Shown here piece after piece: positions 27,984-36,161 of a DNA stretch of 39,764 bases. The position numbers were made by a program, and so were the translations under genes. Below the pieces are notes generated by a model, which saw nothing but the letters and a program-made list of their open reading frames with translations, did not search any database and was not told the DNA's origin. The number at the start of each line of letters is the position of its first letter. The first letter of the stretch is position 1. The DNA lies in contig NZ_JABSPA010000013.1 of assembly GCF_013214175.1 (NCBI RefSeq), positions 1 through 39,764 on the forward strand, read 5' to 3'. The stretch comes from Colwellia sp. (GTDB taxonomy: Bacteria; Pseudomonadota; Gammaproteobacteria; Enterobacterales; Alteromonadaceae).

Positions 27984-28503
27984 ATATATTTTTAAGGTAC
28001 TGCTGTACTTGCTTTTGGTTGTTTAGCTCTATAATTTCTATACCTTGGAATTTCAGTTGTGGTAACAGCTTGTTATAACGTTTACGCTTTTGATGATAAG
28101 TTTGTAGTACCCACAAGATAATGGAGTCGCGACTAAAAAAGGTTTGCTTAAAGGTCTCAACGTTACCTGCAAAGAGTTTCTTCTTGGTTACCGCTCTAAC
28201 AATTGAGCGCGTAAATGAGCGATATAACACCAGACTAAAAGAATGATTAAGCCAAATTATTTTAGTGGCACGTGGCCAAACGATGTCCCGTACAACCGAA
28301 TAATTACCATCAAGTACCCAAGTATCTGAAGCTGTGGCCTGTTTGACTAAGCCCCTAAATTCGTCATCCGCTCGCTCTTGCCAATTGGGCAACCAATGTA
28401 ATTGATCTAACTCTATATATTCTAATGCCATCTTATTGGCTAACTTTTGAGAAAAAGTCGACTTACCACTACAACTTGAGCCAATGACTACCACACGTTC
28501 CAT
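27982..28503 (-). CDS. P-loop kinase-like protein (adenylate kinase-related, FlaR/topology-modulation type)
   Basis: A 173-residue P-loop NTPase. The Walker A is GSSCSGKST (Gly8-Thr16), followed by LDQLHWLPNWQ and a WVLDGNYSVVRDIVWPRA segment typical of proteins annotated as DNA topology modulation protein FlaR or adenylate kinase-like. A role as a small-molecule or nucleotide kinase is inferred; the substrate is unknown. AGGA lies 7 nt before the ATG. Convergent with the M28 protease gene. Confidence 0.8.
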   Translation of the reverse strand: MERVVVIGSSCSGKSTFSQKLANKMALEYIELDQLHWLPNWQERADDEFRGLVKQATASDTWVLDGNYSVVRDIVWPRATKIIWLNHSFSLVLYRSFTRSIVRAVTKKKLFAGNVETFKQTFFSRDSIILWVLQTYHQKRKRYNKLLPQLKFQGIEIIELNNQKQVQQYLKNI

Positions 28504-28666
28504 TAATTTTCCTCACACCGATAATTACCGATCATATACTGTTTGAATACATTTCAGTGCTGTTGCTCATTAACTTTCGATTTGGTGCTAGTTATTGGTA
28601 AGTAAGCCAAACTTCAATAGCAAACATTTAACACCTCAACGAATATGCAATTATAAAAATCATACT

Positions 28667-29119
28667 TTACTTAGATACAAAGGTTTTATTGATAATACGC
28701 CAGTTATTGTCGCGCTTATACATAACTAAATAGTCAATATAATGGGATTTCGAGGTTTTAAAGTCTAGTTTTACCATGGCCATTTTATCATCAACAATAT
28801 CAACGGATAAAACCTTGCCATGCCAAGTATCCTCAGTTTTTTTATTAAAAAAACCGGAAAATTCTTGTAAGGTCAAACTTCTAATACTTTCCTTACCCGT
28901 TTCTTTGTCAGTTGTGATCATTTTCACATGACCAAAGTCCAAATCAAAGGCTTTACTAAAAAGCTGCTGGTCACCATTTGCCATAGCATTAAAGTAGTTG
29001 TAAGCAGTATCAACAACGGCTTTATATTCGTTACTTGTCAGTCCTTTAGCATGGTTAGGTAGTGACATTAGGCCTAGAAAGAGTAGCGTAGCTATAACGG
29101 TTAATTTTACTTTTGACAT
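28667..29119 (-). CDS. Exported NTF2-like (lumazine-binding-like) protein
   Basis: A 150-residue protein with a signal peptide (about 1-24) and an NTF2-like alpha-plus-beta fold: YNYFNAMANGDQQLFSKAF at the N-terminus and VMYKRDNNWRIINKTFVSK at the C-terminus, the pattern of putative lumazine-binding proteins. No catalytic role is known. AGGGA precedes the ATG. It is a different family member from the exported NTF2-like gene at 6137-6607. Confidence 0.7.
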   Translation of the reverse strand: MSKVKLTVIATLLFLGLMSLPNHAKGLTSNEYKAVVDTAYNYFNAMANGDQQLFSKAFDLDFGHVKMITTDKETGKESIRSLTLQEFSGFFNKKTEDTWHGKVLSVDIVDDKMAMVKLDFKTSKSHYIDYLVMYKRDNNWRIINKTFVSK

Positions 29120-29280
29120 TTATTTAGTCCCTTTAAATACACTGGCGTTTGACTGTTACTCAAACCTTAAGTTAAGGACTCTATTTGATAGGTAAACGTT
29201 AAGAAAATAAAGGGCTGCAATTGTAATAATTTATGACTACTTATTACGGCTTCAAATGGAAAATAATTTATGAGAGTGCT

Positions 29281-29781
29281 TTATAAGCTCACTTGGTAAA
29301 CATCAACATTAAAGCCACGAAAGTTTGTTGCCTTAGCAAATACAAAACCCGTTCGGTTGACTACCTTTACCGAGCTAACATTGTCAGACTCAATCAAAGC
29401 AGATACTGATTCTAGGCCCAGAACTTTTTTAGCAAAAGCTAACACAGCCAGTGTAGATTCAACAGCGTAGCCCTTATCTTGGTAGTCACTCGCCAGGCGA
29501 TAGTTAATATGGATAACATCTTCGTTATCAACTTGATGGTAATTCAAACCACAAACACCAACAAAGGCATTATCTTCTTTACGATACACAGCCCAATGTC
29601 CATAGCCATTGGTAAGATATTGTTGCTGACAGTTGGCTATATAAGCGAGAATTTGTTTTTCCGTATGAACACCTACGGTAGAGTATTTCATTACATCAGG
29701 ATTAGATAAGACTGTTGCTAGTCTTTCAGAATCATCATTACTGATTTTACTTATGACTAGTTGTTCCGTTTCAAAAAACAT
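29281..29781 (-). CDS. GNAT N-acetyltransferase (RimJ/RimL-like)
   Basis: A 166-residue GNAT protein. It begins FFETEQLVISKISNDDSERL, has FVGVCGLNYHQVDNEDVIHINYRL and the acetyl-CoA region YQDKGYAVESTLAVLAFA, and ends with NVSSVKVVNRTGFVF, the RimJ/RimL-type pattern. It probably acetylates a protein N-terminus or a small amine. AGG sits unusually close to the ATG. It is 32 bp downstream of nothing on its strand except the membrane-protein gene, which ends just before it in transcription order at the other side. Confidence 0.8.
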   Translation of the reverse strand: MFFETEQLVISKISNDDSERLATVLSNPDVMKYSTVGVHTEKQILAYIANCQQQYLTNGYGHWAVYRKEDNAFVGVCGLNYHQVDNEDVIHINYRLASDYQDKGYAVESTLAVLAFAKKVLGLESVSALIESDNVSSVKVVNRTGFVFAKATNFRGFNVDVYQVSL

Positions 29782-29813
29782 CCTAAAATATAATTGCCAA
29801 GTGAATCTAGGTA

Positions 29814-30086
29814 CTATGAATTAGCTTTGATATTAAATACTTTTCTTATACAAGTTGAAACTACAAATGAAACGATGAAGCCAACGACAAAATAGAGCAC
29901 TACTGCAATAGTGGCGAGTTCTGAATCATAGACTTGACCATTTTCAAGTAAACATTTAGCGCTAGCGTAGTCAAACGAGCCGCCATTATCTAAACATTCA
30001 TCAACGATTAAAAAAGTATGTAACGCCCAAATGGCAAATAGACTGGTAAAAACACCAACAAGTGTTGGTATAAGTGTTCGATTCAT
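29814..30086 (-). CDS. Small membrane protein
   Basis: A 90-residue protein with two predicted transmembrane helices (about 8-27 and 58-80) and an intervening periplasmic loop with two cysteines (ECLDNG and KCLLEN) that could pair. The family is not recognised. AGGA lies 6 nt before the ATG. Transcribed just before the RimJ/RimL-like GNAT, 32 bp apart, so the two may be co-transcribed. Confidence 0.6.
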   Translation of the reverse strand: MNRTLIPTLVGVFTSLFAIWALHTFLIVDECLDNGGSFDYASAKCLLENGQVYDSELATIAVVLYFVVGFIVSFVVSTCIRKVFNIKANS

Positions 30087-30138
30087 ATAATCCTAAAAAT
30101 AAGTGGCTTAGCGAGTAAAAGTAGAATAACAGATAGAC

Positions 30139-30170
30139 AAAAAAAAGCACTGACCTAATAGCCAGTGCTT
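30139..30170 (-). terminator. Terminator of the M28 (PGCP-like) peptidase gene
   Basis: AAGCACTG (30145-30152) pairs with CAGTGCTT (30163-30170). On the minus strand eight T follow. It is about 110 bp past the peptidase stop and before the small membrane-protein gene. Confidence 0.8.
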
Positions 30171-30277
30171 GTTAATTTATTGGTTTACAATTGACAAGTT
30201 TGCTTGTGCCTTGCTCGTCATTGAATCAGCTTTTCAGTAACTCATTGACCAAACTATTGCCCAAATTATTTACCCGA

Positions 30278-31687
30278 CTATTTACCCATAATGCGCGTTT
30301 TAGCGTTAGCTGCCATAAAAGCAAATACCGCATAAGTTGCTACGTTTTGACGTAATTTTTTTGGGTCTACTTTATCCAATGTATCATCCGCTGTGTGATG
30401 ATAATCAAAGTAGTCGCTACCATCTTGGGATAAAGCAAAGGCAGGAATGTTAAACTTACGAAATGGAATTAAGTCTGGACCGCTACGCGCTGAGTTTTTA
30501 GCTAAGAACTCAACACCAAGAGATTTCATCATAACGGCAATATCGCTAACTAAAGGTAATGAACTGGCATGAACATTAGAATCAAACGCCCATATTTTAT
30601 CAGCACCAAAGTCAGACTCTGCTGCTGCCACTATATTTGAAAGGCTTTGTTCATTGGCTTTAACATAAGCTTTAGCGCCCCATAAACCAAATTCTTCAGC
30701 AGCAAATAATACTACTCGAATACTGCGTTTTGGCTGGCCTTTAGATACGGCCAATTTTGCCGCAGCCATTGTTAATGCAACACCAGCGCCATCATCTAAT
30801 GCACCGGTACCTAAATCCCAAGAATCTAAATGACCACCAATAAGTACATGCTGCTCTGGAAATTCCTTGCCAGTAAACTCAGCAATTACATTATAAGAAG
30901 TGCCCTCACCCATTGATTTTGCTTGTACATTAATATTGATAGTTACAGGCTTTCCTAAAGCAACTAAGCGATGTAATTGATCGGCATCAGCATTAGATAT
31001 GGCAGAAGCAACAATTTTAGTAACGCCGTCTTTATAATGACTGCCGCCTGTATGAGCAAAACGGTGATAAGCCGTGCTTACTGAGCGCATTACATACCCA
31101 ACAGCACCTTTTTGTGCTGCCACAACAGCGCCTCGACTACGAGCCTGAACAGCAGGACCGTAACCATTGCCATCGCGATCTCGGTTCATTCGATAGTTGA
31201 TAAAAACAATTTTACCTTTTGCAGCATTGTCCGGCGCATTTTCTAGCTCAGCTAAAGTTTGAAATTCAATCACTTGTGCTTGAATACCGTCTTTAGGTGT
31301 ACTTATGCTATTTCCCAAAGCAGTAATGTGCAGCCGTTGTGGTGCTGGGCTGACAATAGCTGCTGACTCAGAATATCGAATCCATTTAGGAAAAGTCGCA
31401 GGCTCAGTCCATACCTTATCAAAGCCCATGGTTTTAAACTTGGCAACGGCCCAAGCGACTGCAGCTTTATCGCCCGGAGTACCTGGCATTCTCGGGCCAA
31501 CTTCCGTTGTTAACGACTCAACAAGGTTCCAAGCTAAGTCACTTTGCAGGGCCTGCTGTTTTATCTGTTCAACTTGCGCTAGTTGTAGCGTTGAAAAGTT
31601 ATCCGATTGGGCATGAGCTGTTGCAGCATTAAAACTTAATGATGCAAAAATTAGCCCTGATAACATTGAAGTAAATCGATTATTCAT
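30278..31687 (-). CDS. Exported M28 peptidase (carboxypeptidase Q / PGCP-like)
   Basis: A 469-residue exported peptidase with a signal peptide (about 1-27, ending AHAQ). A PA-like insert (about 130-260) precedes the second half of the M28 metal site. The ligands are His286 (GGHLDSWDLG), Asp298 (ALDDGAG), the Glu pair in FAAEEFGLWG, Asp in AESDFGADK and His in DYHHTADD. This layout is that of plasma-glutamate-carboxypeptidase-like (carboxypeptidase Q) dipeptidases. It probably processes short peptides in the periplasm. AGG precedes the ATG. Confidence 0.88.
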   Translation of the reverse strand: MNNRFTSMLSGLIFASLSFNAATAHAQSDNFSTLQLAQVEQIKQQALQSDLAWNLVESLTTEVGPRMPGTPGDKAAVAWAVAKFKTMGFDKVWTEPATFPKWIRYSESAAIVSPAPQRLHITALGNSISTPKDGIQAQVIEFQTLAELENAPDNAAKGKIVFINYRMNRDRDGNGYGPAVQARSRGAVVAAQKGAVGYVMRSVSTAYHRFAHTGGSHYKDGVTKIVASAISNADADQLHRLVALGKPVTININVQAKSMGEGTSYNVIAEFTGKEFPEQHVLIGGHLDSWDLGTGALDDGAGVALTMAAAKLAVSKGQPKRSIRVVLFAAEEFGLWGAKAYVKANEQSLSNIVAAAESDFGADKIWAFDSNVHASSLPLVSDIAVMMKSLGVEFLAKNSARSGPDLIPFRKFNIPAFALSQDGSDYFDYHHTADDTLDKVDPKKLRQNVATYAVFAFMAANAKTRIMGK

Positions 31688-31783
31688 AGGTAAAGCCTAC
31701 AGGTATGTGAGTAAGTGAAAATTACTTATCTAAATGTTTTTTTATATTATTTTAATGATCAATATATGGCTGATTAACACTGC

Positions 31784-32098
31784 TTAGCGTTTTTTCTTTT
31801 TCATGCTAACGACATCTCGCGCTATCGCTAGTAACTCAGGTGAAATATCATCGGCACCGGCTTTAATTAACTTACTGACATCGCCCGAAGAAAATAATGA
31901 ACCACGTTCAGATTTTACCCCTAATGATCTGACAAAATCTTTGGTCTTTCCGGTACTCGCCGTATCAATATACTTAAAAATAACTTGTTCATTAAAGCTT
32001 TGTGGCTCTTGCTTTAAGGTCTCAATGGTTTCGCTCAGCGATTTCATTTCAGACTCTAACGATGCAATTAATTCGGCGGTATTGTTATAAGGTTTCAT
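31784..32098 (-). CDS. Conserved-looking protein of unknown function
   Basis: A 104-residue soluble protein. A helical coiled-coil N-terminus (about 5-35) is followed by a compact region, KYIDTASTGKTKDFVRSLGVKS, and a basic tail ending KKKKR. I do not recognise the family. The ATG at 32098 was preferred over an upstream one at 32155 because the upstream extension looks non-coding, but its ribosome site (AAGAG, about 10 nt away) is weak. Confidence 0.5.
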   Translation of the reverse strand: MKPYNNTAELIASLESEMKSLSETIETLKQEPQSFNEQVIFKYIDTASTGKTKDFVRSLGVKSERGSLFSSGDVSKLIKAGADDISPELLAIARDVVSMKKKKR

Positions 32099-32369
32099 TA
32101 AATATTTAGCTCTTATAGGGGTAGCTGATGGTACCAAAAGGCACCTTCGGTACAATAGAAAAAAGTCAGTATCAACTTGTATGGTTAAAGCTATTATACA
32201 GCGAATGAAAGTGAGTAAATAGCGAGTTTAAGCCAAGTAGAGCTTTATTGATGACAAAAAAGAGGTCATTGAGGAAAGGAATGTGAACAGACAAGCTATT
32301 TTGTTGTCATTTGATAGCATGTTAAACGCCAAAATCTGCAACGATGAATCGTGCTTCATGCTTAATTGG

Positions 32370-32786
32370 TTAATTTTCCCCTGCTTTATTACTAAGAACT
32401 CTCATAATATCTCGCCATGAAACGATACCGACAGGATTATTGTTTTCATTAACCACTGGGATACATGATATTTTATTTTCATTGAACAGGTTTATCGCTT
32501 CCCTCACTGAGGATTCTTCCTTTAGGCAAAGGGGTTTACTGGTCATTATTTGATGTGCCCGCTTGTTCAGCGTTGCTAAGTCCTGAGTAGTTGCCGCAGC
32601 GGTATCAACTTTAGGACTGATGGCTTTAAGTAAATCCCTATCTGAAATAATGCCAAACAATTTTTTATCTTCAACCACTAAAAGATGATGAAAGCCCAGC
32701 GCTTCAAAAATTTCTTTTACTTTACTAATAGGATCGTCGAGTTTGACTGTAACCACATTAGTACTCATCAATGACTTAATCTTCAT
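32370..32786 (-). CDS. CBS-domain-pair protein
   Basis: A 138-residue protein made of two CBS domains (about 5-60 and 75-133). The typical motifs are VTVKLDDPISKVKEIF, HHLLVVEDKKLFGIISDRDLL, and ISCIPVVNENNNPVGIVSWRDIM. CBS pairs bind adenosine nucleotides and sense energy or redox state; a stand-alone pair has no assignable partner. GAGGA lies 5 nt before the ATG. It is the last chromosome-like gene before the cassette region. Confidence 0.88.
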   Translation of the reverse strand: MKIKSLMSTNVVTVKLDDPISKVKEIFEALGFHHLLVVEDKKLFGIISDRDLLKAISPKVDTAAATTQDLATLNKRAHQIMTSKPLCLKEESSVREAINLFNENKISCIPVVNENNNPVGIVSWRDIMRVLSNKAGEN

Positions 32787-32813
32787 AGTGTCCTCAAATA
32801 CATGGATTGGGTA

Positions 32814-32845
32814 TTGCCCTGCTAATAAAGGTAGCTCCAGGGCAA
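32814..32845. other. Stem-loop beside the array edge
   Basis: TTGCCCTG (32814-32821) pairs with CAGGGCAA (32838-32845), with a smaller GCTA/TAGC stem inside. Just to the right, TAGCCAACTGTTATTT (about 32854-32869) resembles the inner arm of the array attC sites, so this may be a remnant of an attC half. Confidence 0.35.
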
Positions 32846-32907
32846 AGTAAAGATAGCCAACTGTTATTTACCTTTAACGTTTTTGTTATCTGTTTTTGTC
32901 ACTATGA

Positions 32908-32947
32908 TCTTGCCTCGATAAAATGTGTCTATTTTATCGAGGCAAGA
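32908..32947. other. Perfect 17-bp stem-loop at the distal array edge
   Basis: TCTTGCCTCGATAAAAT (32908-32924) is fully complementary to ATTTTATCGAGGCAAGA (32931-32947), around a 6-nt loop. It lies 22 bp past the stop of the small membrane protein at 32970. TTTTT follows after CCA on the plus strand; no T-run follows on the minus strand. It may be a terminator or the boundary hairpin of the cassette region. Confidence 0.6.
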
Positions 32948-32969
32948 CCATTTTTCCGTTTGATCGACA

Positions 32970-33176
32970 TTAGGTGTTGTTATCTGGGAGTTCTTTGATA
33001 ACGACAAAGTAATAAACCAAATACCCTATCCAAGAAATAAAGAAGGACATGAGAAACCAAATAAGTTTATGTATGCCTTTAGCTTTTTTAGATATCAAAG
33101 CGAGAACCCAAGGTAACATCCCTATAAATAATATTATGAAAAAAATTAAAATTTGCCAAATACTTATTCCGCCCAA
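32970..33176 (-). CDS. Small two-helix membrane protein (superinfection-immunity/PLDc_N-like)
   Basis: A 68-residue protein with two hydrophobic helices (about 6-28 and 38-60). The second (HKLIWFLMSFFISWIGYLVYYFVVIKE) resembles the small superinfection-immunity or PLDc_N-type membrane families; this is a weak recall-based match. The start is a TTG with GGAG about 7 nt upstream. It is probably the most distal cassette gene of the array, but no intact attC follows it. Confidence 0.55.
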   Translation of the reverse strand: MGGISIWQILIFFIILFIGMLPWVLALISKKAKGIHKLIWFLMSFFISWIGYLVYYFVVIKELPDNNT

Positions 33177-33298
33177 AATAGACTCCTTTTTAAATTGATA
33201 CTACAAAAAAACATAGACATAATGCCCCCACAAGGTACGAGCATCTAGACTCGTCGGTTAGTAAAATCAGAGCCATAATATAGGTGTTGAACAAAAAA

Positions 33299-33499
33299 CT
33301 AAGTTTTATCAAGTTTCAATTTATGACGTTTAAGTGCAATAAATAAAACATCTACAACAACAATAAGCAGAACAGCTAAACAAACAAAGTTGGTCGAATA
33401 AACTACAAAACCAGATAAATTTGTTGCAAATACATTTATGAAAAACAGCCCCAACAATGGGACGAAGAATGTAATACCAATTAAATATTTCAATTTCAT
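33299..33499 (-). CDS. Small two-helix membrane protein
   Basis: A 66-residue protein with two transmembrane helices (about 5-25 and 31-54) and a basic C-terminal tail (LKRHKLKLDK). The family is not recognised. GAGG lies 6-7 nt before the ATG. The 120 bp after it contains CATAATGCCCCCACAAGG and a small ACGAG/CTCGT hairpin (33238-33255) that might be a strongly decayed attC. Confidence 0.55.
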   Translation of the reverse strand: MKLKYLIGITFFVPLLGLFFINVFATNLSGFVVYSTNFVCLAVLLIVVVDVLFIALKRHKLKLDKT

Positions 33500-33552
33500 A
33501 ATTGCCTCAATTTAAAATATAAGTTTAAAGTAACAACCAAAACCATTAGTGC

Positions 33553-33650
33553 ATATATCGCTTTTCTAAGCGGTAATGAAATTTAAAGCTAAAATTTTTA
33601 GTGACCGAAAAGGCCAACTGTTTTTTGCCCTTATTAATTAGCTTACATGC
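33553..33650 (-). other. Decayed attC site
   Basis: The arrangement matches the array attC sites: TATCGC...CTAAGCGG on the left, GGCCAACTGTTTTTTGCCC (33612-33630) and TTATTAATTAGCTTACATGC on the right. The left AAC has become ATC, the right GTT has become ACA (GCTTACATG where other sites have GCTTGTTATG), and the left inner arm has lost GTTGGC. It follows the DUF6429 gene and is probably no longer recombined efficiently. Confidence 0.65.
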
Positions 33651-33662
33651 ACTTTTTCCCGC

Positions 33663-33890
33663 TTAATTTTTAGCAAAAATCTTATAAAACAACTCTTCAG
33701 ATTTTTTGAGCCCTTCATCTGTTAATACAACAGATTTAGCTTTGCCAACGGGATCACAAATTAAGCCTTTTTCATGTAACCGATTAGTCACCTCCCAATC
33801 AATTTGTTTCCATGCTCGAAAGTGGTCATGCAATGTAAGATACATTAAAGCTAAGGCTGCCTCATCTATTTTATCTTCATCAATATCCAA
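33663..33890 (-). CDS. DUF6429 family protein
   Basis: A 75-residue soluble protein matching the DUF6429 family as I remember it: DEDKIDEAALALMYLTLHD, FRAWKQIDWEV, LHEKGLICDPVGKAKSVVLT. It looks like a small winged-helix-type fold, but the function is unknown. The start is a TTG with GGAG 6 nt upstream; the next ATG would cut the conserved N-terminus. It is a cassette gene with a decayed attC after it. Confidence 0.75.
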   Translation of the reverse strand: MDIDEDKIDEAALALMYLTLHDHFRAWKQIDWEVTNRLHEKGLICDPVGKAKSVVLTDEGLKKSEELFYKIFAKN

Positions 33891-33913
33891 GATTAACTCC
33901 TAAAATCAAAGGG

Positions 33914-34127
33914 CATACGCCCACTTAAGGGACTGTTAGTAGTTGATACCGACTATTGTGAAGTTACAAGTAAATCAACAAGTACTTTTTGAAAGATATA
34001 CATGCAACCACCAATAGAAAAAATAATAATTATAGTTGGAGATATTGTATCGCTCTCGCAAAAATAGCCATCCATTATTTATAATCTTAGTATCAAGATA
34101 GCCAGACCCACAAGAGGCTTAACACTA
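33914..34127 (-). other. Decayed or long attC-like site
   Basis: The left end, CATACGCCCACTTAAGGGACTG (33914-33935), and the right end, CAGACCCACAAGAGGCTTAACAC (34103-34125), are imperfectly complementary and look like the ends of a VCR-type attC. The distance (about 210 bp) is long for an attC, and neither core triplet is intact. It follows the YbjQ-like gene, whose stop codon lies at the right end. Confidence 0.45.
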
Positions 34128-34442
34128 TGTTTTTAATTTAACCGCCGTGCCAAAAACCATAATTTCACATGAGCCATCCATAATTGCGCTTGTAGTAAAA
34201 CGAATACCTACAACAGCATCAGCTCCCTTTTCATGTGCGTTTTCGACTAAACGCTGAACAGCTATGTCTCGAGCTTCAGTTAGCATTTCTGTGTAGCCGT
34301 GTATTTCACCACCGATAATACTTTTTAGACCTGCCATGATGTCACGCCCAATATGCTTTGCTTGAACAACGTTACCCGTAACGACACCTACTATTTCTTC
34401 GATTTCCTTGCCTGGAATTGACTCAGTGGTTGAATAAATCAT
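34125..34442 (-). CDS. YbjQ/UPF0145 family protein
   Basis: A 105-residue protein of the YbjQ (UPF0145, putative heavy-metal-binding) family: TTESIPGKEIEEIVGVVTGNVVQ, IGRDIMAGLKSIIGGEIHGYTEML, ARDIAVQRLVENAHEKGADAVVGIRF. The length is normal. Family members form pentamers; the role is unclear. AAGGA lies 6 nt before the ATG. It is usually a core gene, so its presence in a cassette array is notable. Confidence 0.88.
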   Translation of the reverse strand: MIYSTTESIPGKEIEEIVGVVTGNVVQAKHIGRDIMAGLKSIIGGEIHGYTEMLTEARDIAVQRLVENAHEKGADAVVGIRFTTSAIMDGSCEIMVFGTAVKLKT

Positions 34443-34464
34443 AAAACGTCCTTGAAAAGATAGA

Positions 34465-34575
34465 CCGCGATAAGCGGCAAAAAATTGTTTACTAATATGT
34501 GAGGCGAAGCGAAACCGAGCGAGCTGTTACAGTCCGACTTTAAAATCTTATTATAGCTCTCATCATGAATCCTTT
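34465..34575 (-). other. Decayed attC-like site
   Basis: CCGCGATAAGCGGCAAAAAATTGTTT (about 34464-34490) resembles the left half of the array attC sites. The right half (GTTACAGTCC and TTATTATAGC) is barely recognisable. It occupies the place where the attC of the protease-ankyrin cassette should be. Confidence 0.35.
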
Positions 34576-36012
34576 TTAACTACCTGTATAAGAAACTAGA
34601 AGATTTATTGCCTCTTTATTCTTTTTACCTTGGGCTAAATCTAATGCTGTTTTACCTCTTCTATTTGTTAAGGTTGTATCAGCACCACTTTCCAACAAGA
34701 AAGCTAAAATAGACGTTTTCCCAAGGTATGCTGCATCCATTAATGGCGTATCCCCATTGTTGTTTGCAATATTCATATTCGCGCCATTATCGACCAAATA
34801 ACGTACTAGTTTTAAGTTTTTTGTTTTCCAGCCAGTGATAATCAATGCAGTATCACCTGAAGAGGTTCTGGCATTAATGTTTGCCCCTTGATTAAGGACC
34901 AATTTCACACGTTTTATTAAGGTCTTATCATGACTATATTTAGCTATTAATAAAGGAAAGACGGCACTAGCTTGCTTATGAATATTTTTATCTAGACGCG
35001 TTTTTTCCAACAGTTTGTCGAAATAATCTTTTCGGTTATAACTCAATGCAAACTCAAAAAGTGAAGAATGGTTGATTGTTACACGCTCAATGACTTCTCT
35101 TTGTTTGATTAATTCTTCCATCACCTCTATTCGATTAAGTACAACAGATTGATAAAAAGCCTCATTCAAAATTTCATCATTCTTAAGTACACCTTTATCA
35201 ACTAACTGTTTTACTTGCAGTAAATCGTTGCTTTTAACCCCTTCAATAATTAGGTGTTTGGGTGGGCTAACAGCTTGAGTATTTTTTAAAACCTTATTTA
35301 ACCAGTTAAGGTGAGTCGACACTCGAGTGTAATATTCCATAACACCATATGTGCCCTCTTTAAGCCCCACTTTAACTTGATAAGAACTTACCCCTGCAAC
35401 ATAAAGTTTAGAATCTAACGTGATAAATGCTGGTCCACCGCTGTCTCCACGTGAGCTAATACCTTCAAATTTGGTCGCGTCATCTCCTGAGTTAAAGGTA
35501 AAACCAATTACTTGATCAGACACACTGATAATGGTGTTAGTAGCACCTCGCTGAATATCGTCATCCTTAAGTAAGCCTTCACGTCCATTTCCGTATGTGC
35601 CTCTACCTACAAAGATGACAGGTTTGCCTTTTTCATCTTCAGCCGAATATAACTTTGCGGGTCTGCCCGTTGTTATAGGGTCTTTTAGTTGAACTAAGGC
35701 TATGTCATTAGCTTCGTCATTTTCTCTATCGAAGTGAGGATGTACAAATATTTTTTCTATTCGATAGACGGAGCCATGGTGACGTGCAGTAAAAAAGTTA
35801 TCTTCTTTTCCTTTTACACAATGAGCGGCTGTAAGCAACCAAGTGCTCTCGATAAGGGTAGCTGCGCAGCCGCCTACATAAGCTAGGGACAACGAATATT
35901 CTTCACCGAGTTGATGATACTTTACATCATCAACATCATGTCTAATGATTATTGCATTAGCACTACTCATGATTAAAACAAAAACTAACGTACATTTTAT
36001 AAAAAATTTCAA
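34576..36012 (-). CDS. Exported trypsin-like serine protease fused to ankyrin repeats
   Basis: A 478-residue protein with a signal peptide (about 1-20, ending SANA). A chymotrypsin-fold S1 domain (about 22-240) has a complete catalytic triad: His64 in TAAHC, Asp103 in ANDIALV and Ser191 in RGDSGGP. After a helical linker (about 250-360) come about three to four ankyrin repeats (about 365-475) with typical DTALIITGWKTKNLKLVRYL and DTPLMDAAYLGKTSILAFLL signatures. The start is a TTG with AGGA about 7 nt upstream; the first internal ATG would destroy the signal peptide. It lies between two attC-like sites, so it is the largest cassette gene here, about 1.6 kb with its attC. Confidence 0.9.
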   Translation of the reverse strand: MKFFIKCTLVFVLIMSSANAIIIRHDVDDVKYHQLGEEYSLSLAYVGGCAATLIESTWLLTAAHCVKGKEDNFFTARHHGSVYRIEKIFVHPHFDRENDEANDIALVQLKDPITTGRPAKLYSAEDEKGKPVIFVGRGTYGNGREGLLKDDDIQRGATNTIISVSDQVIGFTFNSGDDATKFEGISSRGDSGGPAFITLDSKLYVAGVSSYQVKVGLKEGTYGVMEYYTRVSTHLNWLNKVLKNTQAVSPPKHLIIEGVKSNDLLQVKQLVDKGVLKNDEILNEAFYQSVVLNRIEVMEELIKQREVIERVTINHSSLFEFALSYNRKDYFDKLLEKTRLDKNIHKQASAVFPLLIAKYSHDKTLIKRVKLVLNQGANINARTSSGDTALIITGWKTKNLKLVRYLVDNGANMNIANNNGDTPLMDAAYLGKTSILAFLLESGADTTLTNRRGKTALDLAQGKKNKEAINLLVSYTGS

Positions 36013-36070
36013 CTTAAATTCCTTTCTTTATTCTTATTGATAGGCAACCAAAATTTGGTAGCACTAAGCT

Positions 36071-36161
36071 ATAAGGCCTGACTAAGTGGCAATAAACAGT
36101 TTGTTAAACAAGCCACAGAGGAGGAAAAACAACTTTCATTTTACTTTTTAAATACTTGTTA
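36071..36161 (-). other. attC site of the GNAT cassette
   Basis: ATAAGGCCTGACTAAGTGGC (36071-36090) faces ACTTGTTATAA (36154-36163); GTGGC pairs with GCCAC (36112-36116) off-centre. The right box GTT (36158-36160) is intact and overlaps the TAA stop codon of the GNAT. The left box is AAG instead of AAC, which may reduce its activity. Confidence 0.65.

Noticed and set aside
32807..32998. Plus-strand frame across the hairpins at the array edge
   Set aside because: It reads through two strong inverted repeats and overlaps the stop of the adjacent gene; nothing supports coding.
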